NCBI RefSeq assembly: GCF_902859595.1
Contig: NZ_CADIJQ010000004.1
Span: forward strand, 124,001-188,000
DNA: 64,000 nucleotides
Source: Achromobacter kerstersii
Lineage (GTDB): Bacteria > Pseudomonadota > Gammaproteobacteria > Burkholderiales > Burkholderiaceae_B
Direction of reading: 5' to 3'
The position numbers were made by a program, and so were the translations under genes. Of this stretch, positions 36,702 to 45,114 are shown piece by piece (the first letter of the stretch is position 1; every line of letters begins with the position of its first letter). The notes under the pieces were generated by a model, which was given only the letters and a program-made list of their open reading frames with translations, was not told the DNA's origin and did no database searches.

Positions 36702-37207
36702 CCGTACACCGCCGTGTAGCAATGCACCAGCGCGCGCGCCAGCGACTTCTGCACCGCGTTCGGTGTCAGGCCCAATTGCTCGCCGATCTCGGCGTACGAC
36801 ATGCCATCCACCTGCGCCATCAGGAAGATGCGGCGGCTGGTCATGGGCAGGCTGTCGAGCAGTTCGCAGACTTGCTCCAGCGCTTCCAGGATCAAGGCGC
36901 GCGCTTCAACAGAAGGTTCCACCGCCACCGGTTGCAACGCCAGGGATTCCGCATAGGCGGTTTCCAGCGCGGCGCGGCGGGCGCGGCCTATCAGGAGACG
37001 CGTGGCGATGGTGCGCAGATAGGCGCGCGGTTCGGCGAGCGGTTCGCGCACATTGGCGCGGATCAGCCGTTCGAACGTGTCGTGCGCCACGTCAGCCGCA
37101 TCGGACGCATTACCCAGCTTGCGTTGCAGCATGCCGCGCAGCCACTGGTGATGCGCCTGATAGACGGTTTGCACCTCGGCATGAGGGGCGTAGGAAGGAG
37201 AAGACAT
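36698..37207 (-). CDS. FecI-type ECF sigma factor (module 2)
   Basis: 169 residues. Region 2: VYQAHHQWLRGMLQRKLGN, DAADVAHDTFERLI. Region 4: LPMTSRRIFLMAQVDGMSYA, EIGEQLGLTPNAVQKSLARA. Close relative of the module-1 factor. The promoter with a Fur box lies directly upstream (37251-37293), so iron starvation should switch it on. Confidence 0.93.
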   Translation of the reverse strand: MSSPSYAPHAEVQTVYQAHHQWLRGMLQRKLGNASDAADVAHDTFERLIRANVREPLAEPRAYLRTIATRLLIGRARRAALETAYAESLALQPVAVEPSVEARALILEALEQVCELLDSLPMTSRRIFLMAQVDGMSYAEIGEQLGLTPNAVQKSLARALVHCYTAVYG

Positions 37208-37250
37208 GGCGGGTGCGCCCCCGGCGTCGCCGCCAGATGCTCAAACAAAA

Positions 37251-37293
37251 TGAAAATGATTCGCAATTATAGATATCTTCGAATCGTTTTCAA
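37251..37293 (-). promoter_or_regulatory. Sigma-70 promoter with Fur box for the module-2 sigma gene
   Basis: On the minus strand, TTGAAA (37293-37288), 16 bp, TATAAT (37271-37266). Immediately downstream TGAAAATGATTCGCA (37251-37265, plus strand) matches the Fur 7-1-7 motif at 12 of 15 positions. Fur bound here would block RNA polymerase. Confidence 0.8.
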
Positions 37294-37345
37294 GGGCAGG
37301 ATTTCGTGCCCGCCGTAGCCGCCTGACGCCCCCCCTCCCGCTGAC

Positions 37346-37377
37346 GGCGACGTGATCCGGCCCCGAATCACGCCGCC
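37346..37377 (-). terminator. Possible hairpin after the module-3 receptor gene
   Basis: Downstream of the receptor stop (minus strand), GGCGACGTGAT pairs with ATCACGCCGCC at 10 of 11 positions around a 10-base loop. No T run follows, so it may be a Rho-independent-like stem of low strength or an mRNA 3' stabiliser. Confidence 0.3.
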
Positions 37378-37387
37378 CCGCGCATCG

Positions 37388-39805
37388 TCAAAACTTCGCG
37401 GTCAGGTTCACGAACACGCTGCGGGGTTCGCCGTAGTAGACCTGGTTGGCCACGCCGCCCAGGTAGTACTTCTTGTCGAACAGGTTGTTCAGGTTCACCT
37501 GCGCGGACAAGGTCGAGTTGAAGTCGTAGCGCGCCATCAGGTTGTAGATGGCGTAGGCCTTTTGCTTGGCGGTGACGGTGCCGCCGGCCGCGCTGACTTC
37601 GCTGTAGGTCGAGATCTGCCAGTTCACGCCGCCGCCCACGGTCAGCTTGTTCCAGTCGCCCGGCAAGCGGTAAGTGGTGAACAGCTTGGCCATGGCGCGC
37701 GGGCGCTCGGTGTTGACCGACACGCCGTCGGCATCGCGGCTGGTGTAGTACGTGCCGCCCGCGTAGGCGTTCCAGCCCGGCGCCAACTGCCCGCTCACTT
37801 CCAGCTCGACGCCTTTGGTCGTGACGCCATCGGCGGTGGTGTAGGCCTGTTCGAACGAGCCGGGCACCAGCGCATCGCCATCCAGCACCGCAACCTTGCT
37901 CTGCTTGACCTTGAACAGCGCGATGGACGTGTTCAACCTGCCGTCCAGGTATTCGCCCTTGACGCCGATTTCATAGTTCTTGCCTTGCACCGGGTCCAGG
38001 TATGTGCCGTTGCGGTCGCGGTTGTCTTGCGGCTGGAAGATGTCGGTGTAGCTGACGTAGGTGGAGTACGTGTCGTTGATGTCGTAGACCACGCCCGCGT
38101 AGGGGATGAACTGCGAGTCTTTCTGGTCGCGCGTGTCCGACTTGGACTTCCACGTGGCGTACCGGCCGCCCGTGATCGCCGTCAGGTTATCGGTCAGCGA
38201 CCAGCGCACCGCGCCATAGGTGCCCGTTTGATGCGTGACCGTGTCGCGCAGCGTAGAGGCCGTCCATGTGGGCTGCGCGAACGAGCCGTCCCATTGATAG
38301 AAGTTGCCGGTGCTGGCCAGTGTGGAGCTATCGAAACCGTAGCGGTAGAAGTCTTCGCCGTAGCGGCTGCGCATCGCGCCCACCACCACTTCGTGCTTAC
38401 GGCCCAGCAGATTGAACGGGCCCTTCACCTGAAGGTCCAGCGACGTTTGCTGCGCGTAGGAATTCCAGTAGCCCGGCAGCGCACGCAGGCCCGTGCCGGT
38501 CTCGCGGTCCAGCGCGCCGTACAGGTACAAGAGCTTGGCGTCGTACTTGCTCTTGCGTTGCGACCAGTCGGCCTTCACTTCCCAATCGTTTTCAAAGCGG
38601 TGCGACAGCGTGGCGAACATCGTCTGGTTGGTGGTGTGCCAATAGGTCCAGTCGGCCGCCGTGGTCTTTGACCGGCGCCAGTCCGTCTGCGTGCCGTCGC
38701 TGAACACCACAGGCAAGCTGCCCCAGGTGGACCCGCGCGGGCGCTTGTCTTGGTAGTCTGCACCCACGCTCAGCCGCGTGTTCGGCGTCAGGTCGGCGTC
38801 GATCACGCCGTAGAACACTTTCTTGTTGGCGTGATACAGGTCGATGTAGGAATCGCGGCCCTGGTACAGCGCCACCATGCGCGCGCGCACCGTGCCTTCC
38901 TCGTTTAACGGCGTCGACATATCGACCGTGCCGCGGTACTGATTCCACGAGCCAAAGCCGGCGCTGACCGAGCCCGTGAACGTCTTGCTGTTGGCGTGTT
39001 TGCGCACCAGGTTGATCGACGCGCCGGGGTTGCCTGCGCCGGTCATCAGGCCCGTTGCGCCGCGCACGACTTCGATGCGGTCGTAGATGAAGGAATCGTT
39101 GTCCGACTCGCCATACATCGACAGGCCAATGGTGGTGGGCACGCCGTCGTATTGCAGGCTGTCGATATAGAAGCCGCGCGACCAGAAGTCGGTGCGGTCC
39201 GAGTCTTCACTGACCACCTGCACGCCCACCACGTTGCCCATCACTTCGTCGAGCGAACGCAGGTTCTGGTCTTCGATGCGCTGACGCGTCACCACGCTGA
39301 CCGACTGCGGCGTTTCGCGCAGCGACAGCGTCAGCCCGGTGGCCGCCGACGATGCGGGCGTGGTGTACGAGCCCGTGCCTTCGGTCACCGACGGATCGGA
39401 ATTGCCCAGCACCGTCACGGGCGCCAGGCTGGTGACGCCGCCGTCGCGCGTCAGGATGATGCTGTCGCCCTGCCAGCGGTACGCCACGCCCGTGCCTTGC
39501 AGCAGGCCGCGCAAGGCTTCCTCGGGGGCCAGGCTGCCGCTCAGGCCGCGCGTGCTCAAGCCCGCGACCACGTCGGGCGCATAGAACACACGCACCTTGG
39601 TCTGCGCCGCCCATTGCATCAGCGCATCGCCCAGCGGCTGCGCGCCGATGTTGATCGACACGGCAGCGCTTTGCGCAATGGCCGCATCGGGGGCCGCGCT
39701 CAAGGCGCACGCCAGCGCCAACGCCAGCGAAGAGAGCATGAAGCGCGGGGCTGCGCTGGCGCGGCGGGTCACCGCCTGGGGGGTCTTGTCTGCTGAGAGA
39801 GTCAC
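37388..39805 (-). CDS. TonB-dependent siderophore receptor with STN domain (module 3)
   Basis: 805 residues from GTG 39805, chosen for the AGCAGG sequence just upstream. A signal helix (MLSSLALALACALSAAPDA) leads into STN at about 50-115 (INIGAQPLGDALMQWAAQTK). The plug has RETPQSVSVVTRQRIEDQNL and VEVVRGATGLMTGAGNPG. The barrel ends NLTAKF. It is a paralogue of the module-2 receptor (shared FIPYAGVVYDINDTYSTYVS-type strands). Its own Fur-like box at 39909 suggests it can be expressed apart from the sigma/FecR genes. Ligand probably a hydroxamate or catecholate siderophore. Confidence 0.93.
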   Translation of the reverse strand: MTLSADKTPQAVTRRASAAPRFMLSSLALALACALSAAPDAAIAQSAAVSINIGAQPLGDALMQWAAQTKVRVFYAPDVVAGLSTRGLSGSLAPEEALRGLLQGTGVAYRWQGDSIILTRDGGVTSLAPVTVLGNSDPSVTEGTGSYTTPASSAATGLTLSLRETPQSVSVVTRQRIEDQNLRSLDEVMGNVVGVQVVSEDSDRTDFWSRGFYIDSLQYDGVPTTIGLSMYGESDNDSFIYDRIEVVRGATGLMTGAGNPGASINLVRKHANSKTFTGSVSAGFGSWNQYRGTVDMSTPLNEEGTVRARMVALYQGRDSYIDLYHANKKVFYGVIDADLTPNTRLSVGADYQDKRPRGSTWGSLPVVFSDGTQTDWRRSKTTAADWTYWHTTNQTMFATLSHRFENDWEVKADWSQRKSKYDAKLLYLYGALDRETGTGLRALPGYWNSYAQQTSLDLQVKGPFNLLGRKHEVVVGAMRSRYGEDFYRYGFDSSTLASTGNFYQWDGSFAQPTWTASTLRDTVTHQTGTYGAVRWSLTDNLTAITGGRYATWKSKSDTRDQKDSQFIPYAGVVYDINDTYSTYVSYTDIFQPQDNRDRNGTYLDPVQGKNYEIGVKGEYLDGRLNTSIALFKVKQSKVAVLDGDALVPGSFEQAYTTADGVTTKGVELEVSGQLAPGWNAYAGGTYYTSRDADGVSVNTERPRAMAKLFTTYRLPGDWNKLTVGGGVNWQISTYSEVSAAGGTVTAKQKAYAIYNLMARYDFNSTLSAQVNLNNLFDKKYYLGGVANQVYYGEPRSVFVNLTAKF

Positions 39806-39908
39806 AACTACCTGCTGTTTGGGTTCGACGTTGGGAGCGGCGCGGGCCAATCAATCACATACGGCGCCAGGGCCTTCCTTCGTAGAACGCTTCAAACGCA
39901 GATAAACC

Positions 39909-39923
39909 TGAATCTCATTTTCA
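39909..39923. promoter_or_regulatory. Fur-like box upstream of the module-3 receptor gene
   Basis: On the minus strand TGAAAATGAGATTCA matches the Fur motif at 11 of 15 positions. It lies next to the stop codon of the FecR gene and about 100 bp before the receptor start, in an AT-rich gap. Confidence 0.6.
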
Positions 39924-39924
39924 T

Positions 39925-41001
39925 TTATTTTGTAACAGCGCTGGGGTCGTCCTGACGCCGCTGGATGTCGATGGGGCCGCCAGGGTGCGGCGTCAGGCGC
40001 ACCGGGGCAATCGACGGCAAGGCGTCCACCAGCGCTTCGGGGCGGTCCAGCGTAAAGGATGCCGACACCCGCAAGCGGCCGGCCTTGTCATCAGCCAGAC
40101 GCAGCGGCGTGGCCAGATAGCGGTTCATCTCGGACACGACGTCCGTCAGCGTGGCGTTCTTGAACACCACGCGGCCGTCGCGCCAGGCGGTGGCGGTTTG
40201 CACATCGGCGGGTGCCGGCACGCCGATTGCCCCGCTGCCCGGCACGCGGATGCCATGCCCCGCACGCAGCACCGCGTGGCCCAGGTTCCACCAATGCCCG
40301 CCCGACACCTGCACGGTGCCAGACTCCACCAGCACCGCCACATGATTCGCATCGCGGCGCACGTCGAACACCGTGCCCGTCACGCGCACCACGCCGCTGC
40401 CGGCATCAACAATGAAGGGGCGCGCCGCATCGGGGCTGACGGTGAAGTTGATTTCGCCGCTGTCCAGCACCACGTCGCGGCGGGCGGCGTACAGCAAGAC
40501 CCGCGCCTGCGTGCCGCCATTGATGTCCAGCACGGAGCCGTCGGGCAAGGTCAGCTGGCGGCGCTCACCCCGCTCGGTGCTGATCGCGGCGGTGAAGGTT
40601 GGCGCTTCCACCGGCAGGCTCCACCACACGCCTAACCCCACGGCGGCCAAGCCCGCACAGGCGAACGCGGCGCGCAGGGCGAACTGACGCTGGCTGCGCC
40701 TGACGCCTGCGCGCAACCCCTCGCGAACCCCCGATCGCCAGCCCGACCGCAACCCCGGCCGCGCCGGCACCGGGCCGCCCAGCAAAGATTCGACCTGATC
40801 GCGCGGCAAACCGGCAGCCGCCGCCCCCAACTGCTGCATGCGGTCGAACTCACGCGCGCGCTCGGGATGGTCGCGACGCCACCGGGCAAACGCGCGCCGG
40901 TCGCGGCGCGTCAGTTCGCCCGAATGCCAGCGCGCAAACCACCACGCGGCGGTGGCGGGGTCGCGCGGATCATCGCGGTCGTTGAAGGAAGACATCGTCA
41001 T
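39925..41001 (-). CDS. FecR-family regulator (module 3)
   Basis: 358 residues. ATG 41001 overlaps the sigma stop (ATGA). DUF4880 is at the N-terminus (AWWFARWHSGELTRRDRRAF, FARWRRDHPERAREFDRM). An Arg/Gly-repeat linker follows (LRSGWRSGVREGLRAGVRR), then a membrane helix (ALRAAFACAGLAAVGLGVWW). The FecR domain has RRQLTLPDGSVLDINGGTQA and the C-terminus has TLTDVVSEMNRYLATPLRLA. It differs more from modules 1 and 2 than they do from each other. Confidence 0.92.
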   Translation of the reverse strand: MTMSSFNDRDDPRDPATAAWWFARWHSGELTRRDRRAFARWRRDHPERAREFDRMQQLGAAAAGLPRDQVESLLGGPVPARPGLRSGWRSGVREGLRAGVRRSQRQFALRAAFACAGLAAVGLGVWWSLPVEAPTFTAAISTERGERRQLTLPDGSVLDINGGTQARVLLYAARRDVVLDSGEINFTVSPDAARPFIVDAGSGVVRVTGTVFDVRRDANHVAVLVESGTVQVSGGHWWNLGHAVLRAGHGIRVPGSGAIGVPAPADVQTATAWRDGRVVFKNATLTDVVSEMNRYLATPLRLADDKAGRLRVSASFTLDRPEALVDALPSIAPVRLTPHPGGPIDIQRRQDDPSAVTK

Positions 41002-41501
41002 GGAGTGTATTCACGCAGCCGGTCGCGCACATGTTCAATGGCGCGCATGACGTAGCGCTCGATCATATTTTTGGACAGGCCCATATGCACCGCCACCTCG
41101 GCCTGCGTCCAGCCTTCGATGCGGTTCAGCACAAAGGCCTCGCGGCACTTGGGGGGCAATTCTGCCAGGACTTTGGCCAGGTCGTCGGCCAGCCGCGCCG
41201 CGCGTACCGGCGCATCGGGGTCATCCACGATCAATTGATCGGCGTCGTTCAGCTCGTCCAGCGGCACGTGTTCGGCGCGGTCCTGCCGCCGCCAGCGGTC
41301 AATCAAGCGATGCCCGGCCGCCTGGAACAAGTAGCCGCGCGCCTTGAGCGCCACGCTGGCGTCCGCCTTCAGCAGGCGTTCAACGGCGTCATGCGCGGCG
41401 TCTTCGGCGTCGTGCCGGTTGCCCGTGCGGCGGCTCCATACGCCCACCAGCTCGTCGTAATAGGCGAGCCAGCCACTGCGAGGCGAGGAAGAGCGGGACA
41501 T
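40998..41501 (-). CDS. FecI-type ECF sigma factor (module 3)
   Basis: 167 residues. Region 2: YYDELVGVWSRRTGNRHDAE, DAAHDAVERLLK. Region 4: LPPKCREAFVLNRIEGWTQA, EVAVHMGLSKNMIERYVMRA, the usual PvdS/FecI-like ending. A good Fur box lies 42 bp upstream. It heads the module sigma-FecR-receptor on the minus strand. Confidence 0.93.
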   Translation of the reverse strand: MSRSSSPRSGWLAYYDELVGVWSRRTGNRHDAEDAAHDAVERLLKADASVALKARGYLFQAAGHRLIDRWRRQDRAEHVPLDELNDADQLIVDDPDAPVRAARLADDLAKVLAELPPKCREAFVLNRIEGWTQAEVAVHMGLSKNMIERYVMRAIEHVRDRLREYTP

Positions 41502-41542
41502 GTTCCGGACGGAGGGAGCGAAAGGACAGGGTTGCGAATTTT

Positions 41543-41561
41543 ACAAATAATTCTCATTATC
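41543..41561. promoter_or_regulatory. Fur box of the module-3 sigma gene
   Basis: ACAAATAATTCTCATTATC matches the 19-bp Fur consensus GATAATGATAATCATTATC at 13 positions, with the right half perfect. It lies 42 bp upstream of the sigma start. Confidence 0.75.
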
Positions 41562-41594
41562 GCAACTGCTGTTTTCCAGCCCCGGTGGGTCCGG

Positions 41595-41837
41595 CTAGTA
41601 ATCCATCGGGATATGGCTCTGCGCCGCGCGCAGTTCCTGGATATGGCGCTCGGCCTCTTCCCTCTCGGCCGCGGGCGGCAACGGCCGCCATCCCACCATG
41701 TTGCCGGGCGTCTTCACCGGCATCCAGCCCAGCACGCTGTATAGCGTGATGGCCGTGCGTCCCGTATCGAAGCGTGTTTCGTAGTAGCCCTGCCGATCCG
41801 GCGCGGTATCGCCAGACGTCCAATCCAACTGAGACAT
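41595..41837 (-). CDS. Small hypothetical protein (80 aa)
   Basis: ATG 41837 has a GGGAGA ribosome site. The protein (MSQLDWTSGDTAPDRQGYY, ITLYSVLGWMPVK, VGWRPLPPAAEREEAERH) is soluble, with an N-terminal beta-rich half and a charged C-terminal helix. I do not recognise the family. It is not obviously linked to the iron modules, from which a Fur box separates it. Confidence 0.7.
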   Translation of the reverse strand: MSQLDWTSGDTAPDRQGYYETRFDTGRTAITLYSVLGWMPVKTPGNMVGWRPLPPAAEREEAERHIQELRAAQSHIPMDY

Positions 41838-42098
41838 CCATGTCTCCCTATGCTGAAGCTTATTGGCAAGCGCGCCAGCCCCGCGATATGGTCCGGCGCT
41901 GCTTGATCGTAAAGCGTGCTCCGTGTGCTTATGCATTCACCTTGCTCCCGCTTTGCGATTCTTGACAGAGGGAAATCCCTAGGGTGATCGCGCCGGGCGC
42001 GAATCAGGCCGGGAAAGCAAGGCAAAAGCAGCGGGAAAGCAACGGCGGGCAGATAGGGATGCGGCAAGACGGGACGAGGTCCCGTCTGCGCGAATGGC

Positions 42099-43001
42099 TT
42101 ACTTGATGCCGATGAACGGCAGCGCGGCGCCCGGCACTTGCGTGGCCGGCAGCACGCCGTCCCACTTCTCAACGGCGTTCAGGCTCACCAGATTGGTGTT
42201 GGCGGCCAGCGCTTCGGCCTTGGCGCGAATCGAGGCCGCTTCGGCTTCACCGCGCATGCGGATGCCATCGGCTTCAGCCGTGAATTGCTGGCGGCGCGCA
42301 TCGGCTTCGGCCTTCGCCTTCACCACCTGGATCTCGGCTGTGATCATCGCCGTTTCTTTTTGCTGGCGCGTGGTTTCAATCTGCACCTGGGCCAGCATGC
42401 GCTGTTCAATCGAATGCTCATAGGCTTGCGAGAAACCCACTTCTTCGATCTGCACGCCCACCACTTGCACGGGCGCGCCGTCCATGGCCTTGAGCACCGC
42501 GCTGTTCACATCCAGGCCCAGCTTCTGGCGTTCCTGAATGGCGCGCACGGCGGTGTACTGGCCGAACACGTTCTTCACGGCGTCGGGCGTCTTGCGTTCC
42601 AGCACGCGCATTTGCAGATTGTCGATGGTGCCGTATTCCGAATAGAGCTCGGCCACGTGCTCCGGCGGCACGCGGTACGTGACCGACACGCGCAGGTGCG
42701 CGGGCTGTTGGTCATAGCTATAGGCTTCGAGCTTTTCGAACACAAAGGTGTGGTCGCGCACCGACACCGTGCGCACGTCATCGATGAAGGGCGTCTTGAA
42801 ATCCAGGCCCGGGTCCGACACGCGCACGAGCTTGCCATTGCGCAGCACCACGCCGCGTTCGCCCTGGTCCACCTGGAACCACGAGCCGAACGCCATGAAC
42901 AAGATCAGGAAAAACAGAATGACGGCCACAATGGCGACCTTCACGTTGCGCGGTTTGACCGCGCCGATCGTCTTGACCATCTGGATGTCTGTCGGCTTCA
43001 C
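42099..43001 (-). CDS. SPFH/prohibitin-family membrane protein
   Basis: 300 residues. GTG 43001 overlaps the stop codon of the 38-residue upstream gene (GTGA); ATG 42980 is an alternative. One N-terminal membrane anchor (VAIVAVILFFLILFMAFGSW) is followed by an SPFH/Band-7 domain (VDQGERGVVLRNGKLVRV, LRVSVTYRVPPEHVAELYSE). A long coiled-coil then contains TRQQKETAMITAEIQVVKAK and ends VLPATQVPGAALPFIGIK. Prohibitin-like proteins form large membrane rings; function here is not known. Confidence 0.9.
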   Translation of the reverse strand: MKPTDIQMVKTIGAVKPRNVKVAIVAVILFFLILFMAFGSWFQVDQGERGVVLRNGKLVRVSDPGLDFKTPFIDDVRTVSVRDHTFVFEKLEAYSYDQQPAHLRVSVTYRVPPEHVAELYSEYGTIDNLQMRVLERKTPDAVKNVFGQYTAVRAIQERQKLGLDVNSAVLKAMDGAPVQVVGVQIEEVGFSQAYEHSIEQRMLAQVQIETTRQQKETAMITAEIQVVKAKAEADARRQQFTAEADGIRMRGEAEAASIRAKAEALAANTNLVSLNAVEKWDGVLPATQVPGAALPFIGIK

Positions 43002-43114
43002 TTTGAGTCCCTGTCTGATTTTGTACGTTTACGGTCCGAGAACACGGCCGCGATGCCACGAGCGAGCAAATAGGCGACCACGGCCGCCCCCACCAAGATC
43101 AGGAAATAACGCAT
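42998..43114 (-). CDS. 38-residue single-span membrane protein coupled to the SPFH gene
   Basis: ATG 43114 is preceded by a GGGGGGA ribosome site. It encodes one hydrophobic helix (FLILVGAAVVAYLLARGIAA) with a basic tail (DRKRTKSDRDSK). The TGA stop overlaps the SPFH start codon (GTGA), so the two are translationally coupled. Small membrane partners of SPFH rings are plausible; the function is inferred from context only. Confidence 0.7.
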   Translation of the reverse strand: MRYFLILVGAAVVAYLLARGIAAVFSDRKRTKSDRDSK

Positions 43115-43141
43115 CGCGAGTCCCCCCCGGGAAAGAAGCAC

Positions 43142-43173
43142 CGGATTCTATCCCGTGATCGGGACGGAATCCG
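43142..43173. other. Extended inverted repeat upstream of the SPFH unit
   Basis: Two nested arms (CGGATTC / GAATCCG and TCCCG / CGGGA) separated by a 2x2 internal loop and a 4-base loop form a near-perfect hairpin 28 bp before the small ORF. It could be an operator or a 5'-UTR structure. Confidence 0.5.
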
Positions 43174-43240
43174 CATTGAAAACGCCACCATTGTTGCCAG
43201 ACTTTTCCGAACGTTGCGAGGCATGCAAAAAGCGCTGTTT

Positions 43241-43891
43241 TCAGGCTCCGTAATGCCGCAACCCCAGGCGCGACAAGGCGTCGGGATAGTCCCAAAACGC
43301 GTGGTCCAACGTCTCCATTTCCTCTTGCTCCGCCTCGGTCATGGCGCCGTAGATATCGTTCAATTCGATGACTTCGGGCGAGGCTTCAAAGCGGTCGATC
43401 AGCCCGCGCATGCGTGACAGCACGGCCAGCATATGCGTGGCGCCGATCTTCGTTAATGCCTGCAACGCCAGTTGGCACGTCGGGTCGCCCCAGTTGCACA
43501 GAAACTGCATGAAGCCGCCATTGTTGATGTCGGCTTCCATGCGCCACAGCGCCACCAGCTCCTGCTCGATCAAGGGCAGGCGGTCCAGCTTCCAGTCGGC
43601 CGCCTGCAACGCGGCCATCGCTTTTTCATAGCGCTGGTCCCATAAGATGTCGTACACATTCAGCATGCCCTGGGGCGACGGTTCCCACAGCGCGGGCCAC
43701 ACCACGCCATGGCCGTCATCCACCAACTGCCATTGCTCGCGTTCGGCGGGCGTGGCTTTCTCAAGGCGGATGTAGCGCTGGATGGGCTCTGACAAGGTCT
43801 GGCCATTAGCCAGCGTCAATTGCAGATGCGTGGGCGTCAGCGTGATGGTGTGGATGCGGTAATCAGGGGTTTGCATGGGAAGGGCCGGCAT
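43241..43891 (-). CDS. DUF2442-DMP19 fusion protein
   Basis: 216 residues (start ATG 43891; ATG 43876 is also possible). The N-terminal 70 residues form a DUF2442 domain (LQLTLANGQTLSEPIQRYIR, EREQWQLVDDGHGVVWPALW). The rest is a DMP19-like domain (LPLIEQELVALWRMEADINN, GGFMQFLCNWGDPTCQLALQ, ALTKIGATHM), acidic towards the end (TEAEQEEMETLDHAFWDYPD). Neisseria DMP19 is a DNA-mimic that sequesters a repressor. DUF2442 proteins are often toxin-antitoxin partners. The fusion suggests a regulator that binds a DNA-binding protein; that is inference. Confidence 0.8.
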   Translation of the reverse strand: MPALPMQTPDYRIHTITLTPTHLQLTLANGQTLSEPIQRYIRLEKATPAEREQWQLVDDGHGVVWPALWEPSPQGMLNVYDILWDQRYEKAMAALQAADWKLDRLPLIEQELVALWRMEADINNGGFMQFLCNWGDPTCQLALQALTKIGATHMLAVLSRMRGLIDRFEASPEVIELNDIYGAMTEAEQEEMETLDHAFWDYPDALSRLGLRHYGA

Positions 43892-44049
43892 GGGAACGCC
43901 CGCGAAAGTACCGGAAGGCGGCCCCGCTGTCGAGGCGCACGCTTTGCTCGCATCAGGCCGCAGACTGTTACGTCATCGCCCTTCTTTGATCTGCTACCGT
44001 CAAGTTTCGCGCGCCGGCATGGCGCCGGCGCTGAAAGACGGAGACCCGA

Positions 44050-45114
44050 ATGCCACGTCCTTCCGAGTCCACCCCCTTGATCGGCGTGATCCCCCCGTAT
44101 GTGCTGGACCGCCTGGCGCAGCATACCGACGCCCGTGTCAGCATGCCCGCCGTCAAGACCCTGATCATTGACCAGCAACAGCGCGGCTTGCGCGAAATGG
44201 CCACGCAACCGCCGCGTGCAACGCTCGCGCCCACGACTCCGCCCTCGCCCCCAGGCACGCCGCAGCGCGCCGTCCACGATGCAAACAACAGCACCACGCT
44301 GCCCGGCACGCTGATCCGCGCCGAAGGCCGCCCCGCCAGCGGCGACGTCGCGGTAGACGAGGCCTATGCGCATCTGGGCGCTACTTACAAGCTTTTCTGG
44401 GACATCTACAAACGCCATTCCATCGACGGCCACGGCCTGCCGCTGGTGGGCACCGTGCATTACGGCGATGACTACGACAACGCGTTCTGGAACGGCGCGC
44501 AGATGGTGTTTGGCGATGGCGACGGTGAAGTGTTCAACCGCTTCACCGTTGCGGTGGACATCATCGGCCACGAACTCACGCACGGCGTCATCGACGCCGA
44601 AGCCGCCTTGCTCTACCAAGGCCAGTCTGGCGCACTGAACGAATCGCTGTGCGATGTCTTTGGCGCACTGGTCAAGCAATATTCCCTGGGGCAATCTGCG
44701 CGCCAGGCAGACTGGCTGGTGGGCGCGGGGCTCTTCACAGAAAAAGTCAGCGCTCGCGCGCTGCGCTCCATGTCAGAACCCGGCAGCGCGTATGACGACC
44801 CGGTGCTGGGTAAAGACCCGCAGCCCGCGCACATGCGCGACTACGTCGACACGCCACGCGATAACGGCGGCGTCCACATCAATTCCGGCATCCCCAACCG
44901 CGCATTTTTCCTAGCCGCTACAACGCTGGACGGCCCTGCGTGGAAAAGCGCGGGGCGCGTCTGGTACGACACCTTGTGCGACAAGCGGCTGCGTCACGAC
45001 GCCGACTTCAAGACCTTCGCCGCGCTGACCGTCACCGTGGCCACCGAACGCTTTGATGCAACCATGCAGCGCGCGGTCAAACAAGCCTGGGCCGCCGTAG
45101 GAGTCCTGACATGA
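44050..45114 (+). CDS. Protealysin-like M4 metallopeptidase
   Basis: 354 residues; GGAG 8 bases before ATG 44050. It begins with a short protealysin propeptide (IGVIPPYVLDRLAQH) and has no signal peptide. The zinc site is complete: H174-E175-x-x-H178 (HELTH) and E198 (ALNESLCDVFG). The second catalytic His lies in GGVHINSGIPNRAF. Length and precursor type match protealysin/PrtS of Serratia, not thermolysin. Such enzymes act in or outside the cell on actin-like or bacterial proteins. The stop overlaps the inhibitor gene (ATGA). Confidence 0.92.
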   Translation: MPRPSESTPLIGVIPPYVLDRLAQHTDARVSMPAVKTLIIDQQQRGLREMATQPPRATLAPTTPPSPPGTPQRAVHDANNSTTLPGTLIRAEGRPASGDVAVDEAYAHLGATYKLFWDIYKRHSIDGHGLPLVGTVHYGDDYDNAFWNGAQMVFGDGDGEVFNRFTVAVDIIGHELTHGVIDAEAALLYQGQSGALNESLCDVFGALVKQYSLGQSARQADWLVGAGLFTEKVSARALRSMSEPGSAYDDPVLGKDPQPAHMRDYVDTPRDNGGVHINSGIPNRAFFLAATTLDGPAWKSAGRVWYDTLCDKRLRHDADFKTFAALTVTVATERFDATMQRAVKQAWAAVGVLT

